22,079 bases of DNA from Legionella_A sp049239925 (lineage in GTDB: Bacteria > Pseudomonadota > Gammaproteobacteria > Legionellales > Legionellaceae): the NCBI GenBank assembly GCA_049239925.1, contig JBMLTO010000087.1, positions 1 to 22,079 on the forward strand, written 5' to 3'. The notes under the pieces were generated by a model. It saw only the letters and a list, made by a program, of their open reading frames with translations, was not told the DNA's origin and did no database searches. This document shows, piece by piece, positions 7,934-15,434 of this stretch (positions are counted from its first letter, which is position 1; each line of letters begins with the position of its first letter). The position numbers and the translations under genes are program-made.

Positions 7934-9370
7934 CTAATCGTCCATTAATCGAGTTAGTAGTGGTGATAGTAACCAGAGTAACAACCCTATAGCCAAAGAG
8001 CCCAATCCTATGTAAGCAAAGACGCCAGTATACATCATCAAGGAGTCTAATCCGGGTTTCAAGTCTCGTGACAATGCAGCATAAGAAGCAATAGATGCGC
8101 CCAAAAAACCCGCTGTAGCTGATGTTAAAAACCACATACCCATGACAAAACCAGCTATTCTGACTGGTACCAAATCAGCAACCATCGCCACACCTAAGGC
8201 AGAGACCATCAGCTCACCTATGCTCTGAAATAGATAACTGGCTACCAACCACCAAGCGGAAACTTGACCTGAATCGTCATGAGCAAATCGAGTAAAAAAT
8301 AAGATAAGAAAACTCACTGCGCAAAACAGCATCCCGCTAGCAAACTTATAGGGGATAGCAAAATTAATATTTCGTTGACGCAATTCATTATAAAACCAGG
8401 CCAAAACAGGGCTCATGATAACTATCCAAATAGGATTAAGTGCCTGGAAGCATTGCGGATCAATGGCAATACCTAATAAGTGAGGATCGACATTATTGAC
8501 TGCAAACAAATTTAGCGAGGTAGGCATTTGTTGATAAAGACTAAAAAAAATGACGGCCTCCAACATGAGTATAAATGCTAACAGCATTTTCCAACGTGTA
8601 GACCGTTGTTGCTTCAACAGCAGATTAAAATAAGTCAATGTTGCCATTATGGCAACTGCTAGTACTAACATCTTTGCCAAGCGAACATGTTGTAACAAAA
8701 TAGTCACTACACCAATAGCACCTATAATGCCTAATATGATCAGCAGCCAAACCCATAACGGTATTATTGTTTTTTCATCCGGAATTTTAATGGCTTTCAG
8801 ATGTTGATGTTGAAAACCATAATTTGCTAGCCCTAATACAATCCCAATGGCAGCCAAAAAGAATGCATATGAATAGCCTAAATAAGACGAGATCAAAGGG
8901 CCCGCAAGCAATGAACAAATTGAACCTAAATTAATAGCCATATAAAACAAGGTAAATGCGCTATATAACCGCGGATCATTCTTATCATAACATTTGGCCA
9001 ATAAGCTAGCAGGATTAGCTTTAAATAAGCCATTACCTACGCATATAATTGCTAAGGCATAGTAAACAGTGGTTTTATCAACCCAGGCCAAGGAGCAATA
9101 CCCGATAGCAAGAACAAACAAACCTAAAATTAAAGTACGCTTGGCTCCTAAAACGCGGTCTCCCAGATAACCACCAACGATTACCATGGAATAGACAAGA
9201 GCAAAAAAAGCTCCAAATGTGTAATACGCAAGCTGCTCGGACAATCCTATAAATTTAACAAAGTAAAGGGTCAGAATGCCTTGTACTGTGTAATAACCAA
9301 AGCGTTCCCAAACTTCTAACATAAAAATAATACGGAAGGCCCTTGGTTGCTGATAAAATAATCCAAACAT
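7934..9370 (-). CDS. POT/PTR-family proton-dependent di/tripeptide transporter (DtpA-like)
   Basis: The protein is a member of the major facilitator superfamily that imports di- and tripeptides with protons across the inner membrane. Its N-terminus carries the family motif ExxERFxYY (EVWERFGYYTVQG, E19, E22, R23), used in proton coupling, and GGYLGDRVLGAKRT is the MFS loop 2-3 signature. It has 478 residues, slightly shorter than E. coli DtpA (about 500), and hydrophobic segments throughout, consistent with 14 spans. It starts MFGLFYQQPRAF, close to the family's usual QPKAF start. A TATAAT lies upstream but without a good -35. Peptide import is common in amino-acid-dependent intracellular bacteria, so the gene may support nutrition. 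Confidence 0.93.
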   Translation of the reverse strand: MFGLFYQQPRAFRIIFMLEVWERFGYYTVQGILTLYFVKFIGLSEQLAYYTFGAFFALVYSMVIVGGYLGDRVLGAKRTLILGLFVLAIGYCSLAWVDKTTVYYALAIICVGNGLFKANPASLLAKCYDKNDPRLYSAFTLFYMAINLGSICSLLAGPLISSYLGYSYAFFLAAIGIVLGLANYGFQHQHLKAIKIPDEKTIIPLWVWLLIILGIIGAIGVVTILLQHVRLAKMLVLAVAIMATLTYFNLLLKQQRSTRWKMLLAFILMLEAVIFFSLYQQMPTSLNLFAVNNVDPHLLGIAIDPQCFQALNPIWIVIMSPVLAWFYNELRQRNINFAIPYKFASGMLFCAVSFLILFFTRFAHDDSGQVSAWWLVASYLFQSIGELMVSALGVAMVADLVPVRIAGFVMGMWFLTSATAGFLGASIASYAALSRDLKPGLDSLMMYTGVFAYIGLGSLAIGLLLWLLSPLLTRLMDD

Positions 9371-9463
9371 GAATAGACTAATCCAGAAACTGAAGAATTA
9401 TAGCTTACAATACTTAGATAAATTTAAACATAGTTTCTTCATAGAGTGCTCGACTATAGAATA

Positions 9464-9495
9464 GAGCTACGTCCTTCGTTAGTTGTTCGCAGCCC
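9464..9495 (-). ncRNA. Group II intron domain VI remnant
   Basis: Downstream of domain V on the minus strand, GGGCTGCG (9495-9488) pairs with CGTAGCTC (9471-9464) over 8 bp including two G-U pairs, enclosing a 16-base loop. Position and size fit domain VI, which holds the branch-point adenosine. I cannot assign that adenosine with certainty. Confidence 0.4.
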
Positions 9496-9502
9496 CTTCG
9501 TT

Positions 9503-9536
9503 AGAACCCGGCGTGCCCCATTAAAGCACCGAGCTC
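9503..9536 (-). ncRNA. Group II intron domain V remnant (catalytic hairpin)
   Basis: The minus strand from 9536 reads GAGCTCGGTGC, a short loop, then GCACGCCGGGTTC: 34 bases, exactly the usual length of domain V. The first AGC is the catalytic triad. The lower stem GAGCTCGG/CCGGGTTC pairs over 8 bp with G-U pairs, and a two-base CG bulge separates it from the upper stem TGC/GCA. This is the standard domain V plan. It lies about 60 bp after the reverse transcriptase fragment in the same orientation, so most of the intron-encoded protein has been deleted. Confidence 0.65.
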
Positions 9537-9594
9537 AAGATAAATACATTCAAAGTTCACTTATGCTTTAGAAAAGCTTGTGAGTTACTAATGC

Positions 9595-9812
9595 CTAGCG
9601 GCCTTGTCGCACTGGACCCAAGATGTATGCCATGCGCCTCATCCGCCCCATTAGGTCTCGTAGATTCTCGCGCAGCTTTTCCTCATAACTCGCTTTATCT
9701 ATCCCATCGATTCCAGTCGCCTTCCTTCCCTCTAGCTCATGGAAACATGACTGAGCGATGCCTCATTGATGTGGTGTATCCGATGAGTGAAGACCATATC
9801 CGGGTTTGCTAA
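9595..9812 (-). pseudogene. Group II intron reverse transcriptase/maturase, N-terminal fragment, frameshifted
   Basis: Reading the minus strand from 9812, one frame gives ANPDMVFTHRIHHINEASL, typical of the start of intron-encoded reverse transcriptases (NPxxVFTxLxHHI...L). The match then moves to another frame: CFHELEGRKATGIDGIDK followed by ASYEEKLRENLRDLMGRM and RRMAYILGPVRQ, the RT0/RT1 region (GxDGxxxxxYxxxLxxNLxxLxxRLxxxxYxPxPVRR). A frameshift near 9745 is needed and a stop follows at 9597-9595. Palm motifs, including YADD, are absent. With the domain V hairpin just downstream this is a dead intron; the host gene it once entered is not evident. Confidence 0.75.
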
Positions 9813-9878
9813 AGAAAAGTGAGTAATAGATAAAAATTAGGGTTACAGGTCAAGTTTTTTTTGATGAATTTTACTGAA

Positions 9879-9988
9879 ATTCAAAATTCAGGTGCGGAAT
9901 GAGAGATTTAAATGAAAGGCAAAAAATTATCTTGCACTGCTTAGGTGATAGATACTGGGCTGTTTATTCATAAAATCAGGTGCGGAAT
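9879..9988. repeat. Direct repeat pair with 88-bp period
   Basis: TCAGGTGCGGAAT occurs at 9888-9900 and 9976-9988. The flanks are also similar (ATTCA-AAAT before, GAGAT after), giving about 22 bp of near-identity. The right copy forms the end of the N-acetyltransferase remnant. The pair may mark a local duplication or the edges of a vanished insertion. Confidence 0.5.
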
Positions 9989-10240
9989 CCGAGATACATG
10001 AAACATAAGTTCAGATAGTTCGTAACACATTCCGCCTTGCGATTGCATGATTAGATTTTCAAGGAGGCTAGTAATGCTTAAATCATATTTGACTTTACAT
10101 CCATGATGAAGACTAGTATTTTGATAAGGAATGGTCGTGACTTGTTTGTGAACGATAGCATGCAGCAATGATTCTGATGGTTTATCAATCTACATATCCG
10201 CTGAAATTGATTTTATATAATCTTGAATTTTCAGAGGCAT
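9968..10240 (-). pseudogene. Arylamine N-acetyltransferase, truncated remnant with amber stop
   Basis: An ATG at 10240-10238 preceded by AGGAG opens MPLKIQDYIKSISADM, then a TAG at 10192-10190. The same frame continues LLHAIVHKQVTTIPYQN, then LENLIMQSQGGMCYELSEL, and ends at 9968. This matches the start of NAT enzymes (L..L...H...IPF.N....., then GGxCxELN), which move acetyl groups from acetyl-CoA to arylamines. The catalytic Cys is codon 72 of the restored frame, close to the family's C69. The His and Asp of the triad and about two thirds of the usual 260-280 residues are missing, so the gene is dead unless the fragment has been reused. Confidence 0.75.
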
Positions 10241-10323
10241 CGTTTTCTCCTAATAATAAACGCCTGTTGTGGTTCTTAAATTACGCAATTATATAAGCAA
10301 AGGATTATACGTTACTTCGTGCC

Positions 10324-12393
10324 ATGAAAACACTGATCATCGACAACTATGACTCATTCACATACAACCTGGTTCATTTGGTCGCTGTTATTAATGGCGT
10401 TTTGCCCGATGTGTACACCAATGATGTTGATAATTGGGCCAAAATTAATTTCTCATCGTATGATAATATTTTGCTTTCTCCAGGACCAGGTCACCCGAAT
10501 CATGCAGAAGATTTTGGTATGTGTACCCGGATTATTGCTGAGATTAATAAACCAATTTTAGGCATTTGTTTGGGACATCAAGGGATTGCCGCTTATTTCG
10601 GTGCAGATGTTGTGCATGCGTTGAGGCCTAAACATGGTTGTGTGGAAACGATGCAACATCAGCAGGATCCCTTATTCGCAGGCATCCCCACGCAATTTAA
10701 AGCGGTTCGCTATCATTCTTTGGTGGTGGCATCGCCGGTCCCTAACGATTTAAACGTTATTTGTTGGTCAGCACAACATGAAATCATGGGTATTCGTCAT
10801 CGGACCAAAAAAATATGGGGGGTACAATTTCATCCAGAGTCGATTTGTTCGGAATATGGTGAGCAATTACTCTATAATTTTATGAGATTGACTAATCCGC
10901 ATCATGACCGTGCTATGGGTTGTATTTCTGCGGTGGTGCCTCAATCGACTACCCCACCTCGCCATGAGTATACGCTTCATTTTCGTAAAATTTCGTCGCC
11001 TGTATCGCTAACAACCATTTATCGCTTTTTAGAAAAACAACAAGAATACCTTGCGTGGCTGGATACCAGTGATCCGCACCATGAATCATCTTCCTGTTCT
11101 TTGATCGCTTACCCAGGAGGGAAGCTCGGTGAAATCATGCAGTATTCATTGGCACATCAGACACTTGATTGTCTTCGTGCCGGAAGCCAGCTTAAAGTCG
11201 AGGGTATTTTTGAGTACTTAAAACAATGGTTTGCAGGGGCTCATATTCATAAAAATGACTTCCCTTATCCCTTCCAAGGTGGCTTGGTTGGGTATTTTGG
11301 TTACGAATTAAAAGCGGAAACGCTGGGTGTATTGAATCGATATGGTTCACCCTATCCCGATGCCTATTTTTTATTCTGCGATCGGATTATTGTCCATGAT
11401 GTCAAAACAGATGAGTATTATTTGGTGGCGATAGATAAGGATGGGCAGTCGTTGATAGAAATAAATGCCTGGTTTGACAACCTGAGTCAAGTGATCCAAA
11501 CCTTAACCGCTCAGCCTTTTGCTGCAGTAGCCAATCCCACCACTTATTTGAATTCTGAAGATTATTTACAGATAAGCAAAACAGATTATTTAAACAAAAT
11601 TCGCGAAAGCATGGTTTATATTCGAGACGGCCAGAGTTATGAGTTATGTTTAACTAATCGTTTGCAAGATGGTCAATCGATCGACAGCCTCGCCTATTAT
11701 GAAATACTGCGTTCGATTAATCCTGCACCTTATGCAGCCTTACTCAAATTGGGTTCATTTTCAATTTGTAGTGCATCCATTGAATGTTTTTTACAGTGTA
11801 ATGGTCGCGGCAAATTAATCACCAAGCCGATCAAAGGGACCCTTCCTCGGTTGACGCATCCCAAACAAGATGCATTACAGCGCAAAAAACTAGTGAGCGA
11901 CCTTAAATTTCGTTCAGAAAATTTAATGATCGTTGATTTATTAAGAAATGACTTAGCCAAAGTTTGCCAACCAGGGAGTGTCCATGTTGCCCGCTTAATG
12001 GCAGTGGAGAGTTATTCTACAGTACACCAACTGGTTTCAACAATAGAAGGAATGATGCAACCAGAATCAACTTTCATCGATGCAATTTTTGCGTGTTTCC
12101 CGCCCGGCTCAATGACTGGCGCACCTAAAAAACGGACAGTGGAATTGATCGATAACATGGAATCATCAGCACGAGCAATGTATGCCGGTGCTTTGGGTTA
12201 CCTATCTTTAAATGGTGCAGCAAATCTTAGTGTTGTGATGCGAACAGCCATTATAGATAAAGACCAATTTCAAATAGGGGTAGGTGGCGCAATTATTGAT
12301 TTGTCAGATTGTGAGGAGGAATATCAAGAAATGGTCCTGAAGGCAAAAGCCTTGTTAACCGCCCTTGCTATCTACCAGGTGACAAATCGTTAA
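10324..12393 (+). CDS. pabAB: Aminodeoxychorismate synthase, fused glutaminase and synthase (PabA-PabB)
   Basis: The enzyme makes 4-amino-4-deoxychorismate from chorismate and glutamine, the first step of the p-aminobenzoate branch of folate synthesis. Residues 1-190 are a class I glutamine amidotransferase with nucleophile C82 in GICLGHQGI and H170/E172 in VQFHPES. Residues of about 260-689 are the chorismate-binding domain, with PIKGTLPR (K504), LLRNDLAKVC and GSMTGAPKKRT. Lys in PIKGT marks the PabB type; anthranilate synthase has PIAGT. The two parts are separate in most gammaproteobacteria but fused in actinomycetes, fungi and plants. The usual SPERF motif reads SIECF here. No pabC lies next to it. 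The start codon lacks a clear ribosome binding site nearby. Confidence 0.9.
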   Translation: MKTLIIDNYDSFTYNLVHLVAVINGVLPDVYTNDVDNWAKINFSSYDNILLSPGPGHPNHAEDFGMCTRIIAEINKPILGICLGHQGIAAYFGADVVHALRPKHGCVETMQHQQDPLFAGIPTQFKAVRYHSLVVASPVPNDLNVICWSAQHEIMGIRHRTKKIWGVQFHPESICSEYGEQLLYNFMRLTNPHHDRAMGCISAVVPQSTTPPRHEYTLHFRKISSPVSLTTIYRFLEKQQEYLAWLDTSDPHHESSSCSLIAYPGGKLGEIMQYSLAHQTLDCLRAGSQLKVEGIFEYLKQWFAGAHIHKNDFPYPFQGGLVGYFGYELKAETLGVLNRYGSPYPDAYFLFCDRIIVHDVKTDEYYLVAIDKDGQSLIEINAWFDNLSQVIQTLTAQPFAAVANPTTYLNSEDYLQISKTDYLNKIRESMVYIRDGQSYELCLTNRLQDGQSIDSLAYYEILRSINPAPYAALLKLGSFSICSASIECFLQCNGRGKLITKPIKGTLPRLTHPKQDALQRKKLVSDLKFRSENLMIVDLLRNDLAKVCQPGSVHVARLMAVESYSTVHQLVSTIEGMMQPESTFIDAIFACFPPGSMTGAPKKRTVELIDNMESSARAMYAGALGYLSLNGAANLSVVMRTAIIDKDQFQIGVGGAIIDLSDCEEEYQEMVLKAKALLTALAIYQVTNR

Positions 12394-12444
12394 TTGTTAA
12401 TAGCAAGCTTCTATTTTCATGACTAGCCTTTAAATGACTTCTGT

Positions 12445-12487
12445 TCGTCTAAATAATGGCTGACATCATCATTCAGACGATTTTTTT
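12445..12487 (+). terminator. Probable intrinsic terminator of pabAB
   Basis: TCGTCT (12445-12450) pairs with AGACGA (12475-12480), with an inner AATG/CATT pairing, and the stem is followed directly by TTTTTTT. It lies about 50 bp after the pabAB stop. The loop is long for a classical terminator. Confidence 0.5.
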
Positions 12488-12688
12488 AGCTGACAAGGAG
12501 CTACAACTAGAAGCAGAGAAGAGCGAGCACAATGGTAATTTTTTTATAACTGGCAGCATCCTCATGGCTCACTAAAGTAAAATAACCCCTTTAAAAATAG
12601 ATCATGGACGAATCCAAATAGACAATTATCATACAGATTTGATTATGCAAAAATTGGAAGGATCTCTATGAATCACCCATCTAAGTCT

Positions 12689-12737
12689 AGGGCGTGTTGA
12701 CAATTCATCCACCTGCTTACGTGCTGCAACTTGTTCG
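12689..12737 (+). repeat. IS-end-like repeat, copy B
   Basis: AGGGCGTGTTGACAATTCAT at 12689-12708 is identical to the minus strand of 443-424, with weaker similarity continuing for about 28 bp (shared GTGC-GC and TT-TTC blocks). It abuts a truncated short reading frame on its left and the GIY-YIG gene on its right. No transposase remains. Confidence 0.5.
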
Positions 12738-12757
12738 CGGCACCCATTCGCTCTTAA

Positions 12758-13027
12758 TCAGCGGCAAATGTCTTCATACCGATCACGCCATTCTGGATTT
12801 ATGTTCTCAATCAAATTTAACGTCCACAGCCTGGACCAGTTTTTGAATCGCTGTTCACGTCGAGCAGCCTCTACATCAGTTTCATGAACCTCATCATCAA
12901 CCAACATATGCACATTATGTTTAGCTGTAAATCCCGGAATCAGGCTATTTTTATGCGCCCAGACTCGTTTAATTAAATCGGATGTTGGACCCATGTATCG
13001 TGTGCCATTTCGCTTGTCTACCATCAT
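12758..13027 (-). CDS. GIY-YIG domain nuclease-like protein with displaced start, possibly a pseudogene
   Basis: The family consists of small single-domain relatives of UvrC and Slx1 nucleases. Visible are RNGTRYMG (the YIG half), the catalytic-type Arg in SDLIKRVWAHK and the Glu region in AARREQRFKNW, ending NPEWRDRYEDI as in typical members. The first ATG gives 89 residues beginning MMVDKRNG, which omits the GIY half. The frame upstream of the ATG still encodes SFYVY, exactly what the family has there (FYVYxxxxKRNGT), but no ATG, GTG or TTG lies between it and the upstream TGA near 13065. The real start seems to have mutated, so the product is probably inactive or made from a rare start codon. 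It sits beside an IS-end-like repeat. Confidence 0.7.
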   Translation of the reverse strand: MMVDKRNGTRYMGPTSDLIKRVWAHKNSLIPGFTAKHNVHMLVDDEVHETDVEAARREQRFKNWSRLWTLNLIENINPEWRDRYEDICR

Positions 13028-13399
13028 ATAGACATAAAATGACTGTATTTTGCTTCCTTGTTTTCATCGGAGTATTGGACTCCATGCGATGATATCATCA
13101 ACTTTCAATGATGACAGGGGTAGCCAACCATAGGAACAAGCCATTGCAAACTCGTTTTATACTTGATATTAGAATCGTTATATGATGAATTTTCTATGAT
13201 TAATCAACAGATTAGGGCTGTAAATCAGCTTCATCTTTAACCTGGCCCTTTCCTAGGTGCCCTAGCTGTTTGGATAAAAAGCTATCCCAATGTTTTATAA
13301 AATAAATAAAAAATCAAAATATTCTTTTTATATTAAATTTGTCAAATAAAAATACTTTTACTATATTTTTATTTATAGCTGATAAGAGATAAACATCTG
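13028..13399. other. Intergenic stretch before the patatin gene
   Basis: The left half shows no gene beyond the untranslated GIY-YIG leader. The right half (13280-13390) is very AT-rich and holds the patatin promoter. A 26-codon minus-strand frame at 13066-13144 has no support. Confidence 0.5.
13339..13367 (+). promoter_or_regulatory. Sigma70-type promoter of the patatin gene
   Basis: TTGTCA at 13339-13344 and TATATT at 13362-13367 are separated by 17 bp, each one mismatch from consensus. Transcription would start near 13374, about 25 bp before the patatin ATG. The surrounding AT-rich tract adds upstream-element character. Confidence 0.55.
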
Positions 13400-14509
13400 A
13401 TGGTTAAAAGAGCATTATTTTTATCAGGAGGCGGAGCTAGAGGAGCCTACCAAGCTGGGGTATTAAAAGCAATATCGCATATCTTGCAAGTGAAAGCATT
13501 GCCATTTTCGATAATCACAGGTGTTAGTGTTGGCACCATAAACGCTGCATTAATTGCGCAATATGCTGATAATTTTGCATTAGGAGTTGATAAACTTGAA
13601 ACATTATGGCGAGAAATAAGCTGTCAACAAATATTCAATTCGAGCAATTATGAGTTAAGCAAATCAATGCTGCGGAATCTTGGCTATTTGTTTGTTAAAC
13701 AACGTCAACATGGATTCATATTAGACACATCACCGCTGCATCAATTGATTGAGAAAAATATCGATTTCAAACGCATCAATCATATGATCAGCGCTCGATA
13801 CTTAGATACCCTTGAAACAATTAGTAGTTGTTATGAACGTCAACAAACTATCTCATTCTACCAACATAGCAATAAAGACTTTAATGATTGGCATTCACCA
13901 TTACACGTCAGTGAACGCTGCGAGTTGGGTATTAAACACATATTAGCGTCTAGTGCGATTCCTCTTTTCTTCCCAACTATTGAAATTAACGGTTTTCACT
14001 ATGGTGATGGAAGCATGGGGTTAGTATCACCACTTCGGGGTGCATTGCGTCTTAACGCAGAAAAAATCATGATCATTGGCACGCGACAAGCACCATCATT
14101 AATGCATCTTGAACAGCTACCCAATGGAAACCTGGGGTTTGCTCATATTTTAGGCAATATGCTTAACTGTCTTTTTCTTGATAACTTAGATCGCGATATT
14201 GAAATGGTTAACCACATGAATGATGTATCACGATTATTATCGATATGGAAAAAACGTTATTCGCCTTGGCGTCCAGTGGAAACGCTTTACTTAAAACCCA
14301 GCAAAGCGATGTCGGCTATTGCGCAAGCTCAATACCAAATTATGCCTACTTTACTACGACTGTTGCTCAATGCTCTTGGTGCCCAGCATCGTTCCGGTGC
14401 ATTACTGAGTTTCTTATTATTTGAAAAAGAATTTACCTCTGAATTGATCCAGTTAGGTTATGAAGATACGTTGGCTGCCGCACCAGCAATTGCTGCATTT
14501 TTTTCCTGA
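13400..14509 (+). CDS. Patatin-like phospholipase (RssA/YchK-type)
   Basis: Patatin proteins are lipid acyl hydrolases with a Ser-Asp dyad. The 369-residue protein begins MVKRALFLSGGGARGAYQAG, with the oxyanion loop GGGARG at 10-15, the nucleophile S43 in GVSVG and the catalytic Asp D203 in DGSMG. No signal peptide or membrane span is visible, so it acts in the cytoplasm or is exported by a dedicated system. The C-terminal 150 residues are helical and not recognised. It stands alone, between an accessory stretch and the convergent pepN-aroE operon. Patatins include secreted virulence phospholipases in intracellular bacteria (ExoU, Legionella VpdA) as well as housekeeping relatives; the sequence does not decide between these. 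Confidence 0.9.
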   Translation: MVKRALFLSGGGARGAYQAGVLKAISHILQVKALPFSIITGVSVGTINAALIAQYADNFALGVDKLETLWREISCQQIFNSSNYELSKSMLRNLGYLFVKQRQHGFILDTSPLHQLIEKNIDFKRINHMISARYLDTLETISSCYERQQTISFYQHSNKDFNDWHSPLHVSERCELGIKHILASSAIPLFFPTIEINGFHYGDGSMGLVSPLRGALRLNAEKIMIIGTRQAPSLMHLEQLPNGNLGFAHILGNMLNCLFLDNLDRDIEMVNHMNDVSRLLSIWKKRYSPWRPVETLYLKPSKAMSAIAQAQYQIMPTLLRLLLNALGAQHRSGALLSFLLFEKEFTSELIQLGYEDTLAAAPAIAAFFS

Positions 14510-14596
14510 TCCATCAACAAAAAATCGGTACTACCTAATATCAATAATCGCTTACAACCATGATGCGGTTTAGAACTGCTGCAGCAATAAAGATAA

Positions 14597-15406
14597 CTAG
14601 ATATGCATGGATGATGATCTTATCTTTTGCAAGATTAAAGTAGTATTTGGCATATGACCGCGCCAAATAAGAACAGATTCAGCAGCTTGTTCAACAAGCA
14701 TACCTAAACCATCAACCGCCAAACAACCATATTGTTTGACCCAATTCACAAAATCAGTAGATCCATCTAATTGATAACGTAAATCATAACAAAATGGCTT
14801 ATTATCTAGCATAGATGACGGCAGTATACTTTCCCAATATCCACCGTAGGCCGATGTTGCATTTATGATCAGATCATAACGACTATCAAGAGCCATGGGA
14901 GATACGACTAATAATTGAGGGAACTGTAATTGTAAACTCTTCGCTCGAACATAAGTACGATTAGCAACCGTCAACATAGCAGGCTTGGCAGCCAATAAAT
15001 CTTCAATGATAGCACTGGCTGCGCCACCCGCTCCAAGCAGCAGAATATTCTTACCCTCCACATGACAATATCGAGTTAAATCACGAATCAATCCTATACC
15101 ATCAGTGCTATCTCCATGAAGCTTGCCTTGCGCGAACCAAATTGTATTGACAGATCGACCCAATAAACAACGGACACGAGGGTTATCTACTAAACAAAAT
15201 GCCTGCTTCTTGCAGGGGAGTGTTATATTTAACCCTCTACCCTGGTTAGAAAAAAAATCGTTTACTTGCTGTTCGAAGCGATTTGGCTCGATTTTAATTC
15301 TATCATAATGATAAGCATCTCCTGTTTGCTCAGCAAATAAACGATGCACTAACGGTGAAAGACTGTGGGCAATTGGATTGCCCATCACTGCATAACGATC
15401 GACCAT
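14597..15406 (-). CDS. aroE: Shikimate 5-dehydrogenase
   Basis: AroE reduces 3-dehydroshikimate to shikimate with NADPH in the cytoplasmic pathway to chorismate. The 269-residue protein has the substrate motif NPIAHSLSP (10-18), catalytic K66 in NITLPCK, D102 in STDGIGL, and the nucleotide loop GAGGAASA (125-132) followed by NRT, which favours NADP. Length is normal. It follows pepN after 28 bp in the same direction and probably shares its transcript. AAGG lies very close to the ATG. It converges with the patatin gene over an 87-bp gap in which I see no clear terminator. Chorismate from this pathway is the substrate of the PabAB enzyme encoded elsewhere in the window. Confidence 0.95.
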   Translation of the reverse strand: MVDRYAVMGNPIAHSLSPLVHRLFAEQTGDAYHYDRIKIEPNRFEQQVNDFFSNQGRGLNITLPCKKQAFCLVDNPRVRCLLGRSVNTIWFAQGKLHGDSTDGIGLIRDLTRYCHVEGKNILLLGAGGAASAIIEDLLAAKPAMLTVANRTYVRAKSLQLQFPQLLVVSPMALDSRYDLIINATSAYGGYWESILPSSMLDNKPFCYDLRYQLDGSTDFVNWVKQYGCLAVDGLGMLVEQAAESVLIWRGHMPNTTLILQKIRSSSMHI

Positions 15407-15434
15407 ACCTTCATCCCTATCATCTAATATAGTC

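Larger units (their letters stand above)
12394..12757. other. Intergenic accessory stretch after pabAB
   Basis: This stretch holds a terminator (12445-12487) and an IS-end-like repeat (12689-12737). A tiny reading frame begins with ATG at 12668 after GGAAGGA and is cut after seven codons by the repeat, giving a 10-residue product. That may be the stub of a gene truncated by insertion. No other gene is visible. Confidence 0.45.

Noticed and set aside
9591..9812. 73-codon plus-strand frame
   Set aside because: It is the antisense shadow of the group II intron reverse transcriptase fragment, which has clear family similarity on the minus strand.
13066..13144. Short minus-strand frame of 26 codons starting MACSYGW, faintly like small phage tail proteins
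   Set aside because: Too short, no ribosome binding site and no phage context.
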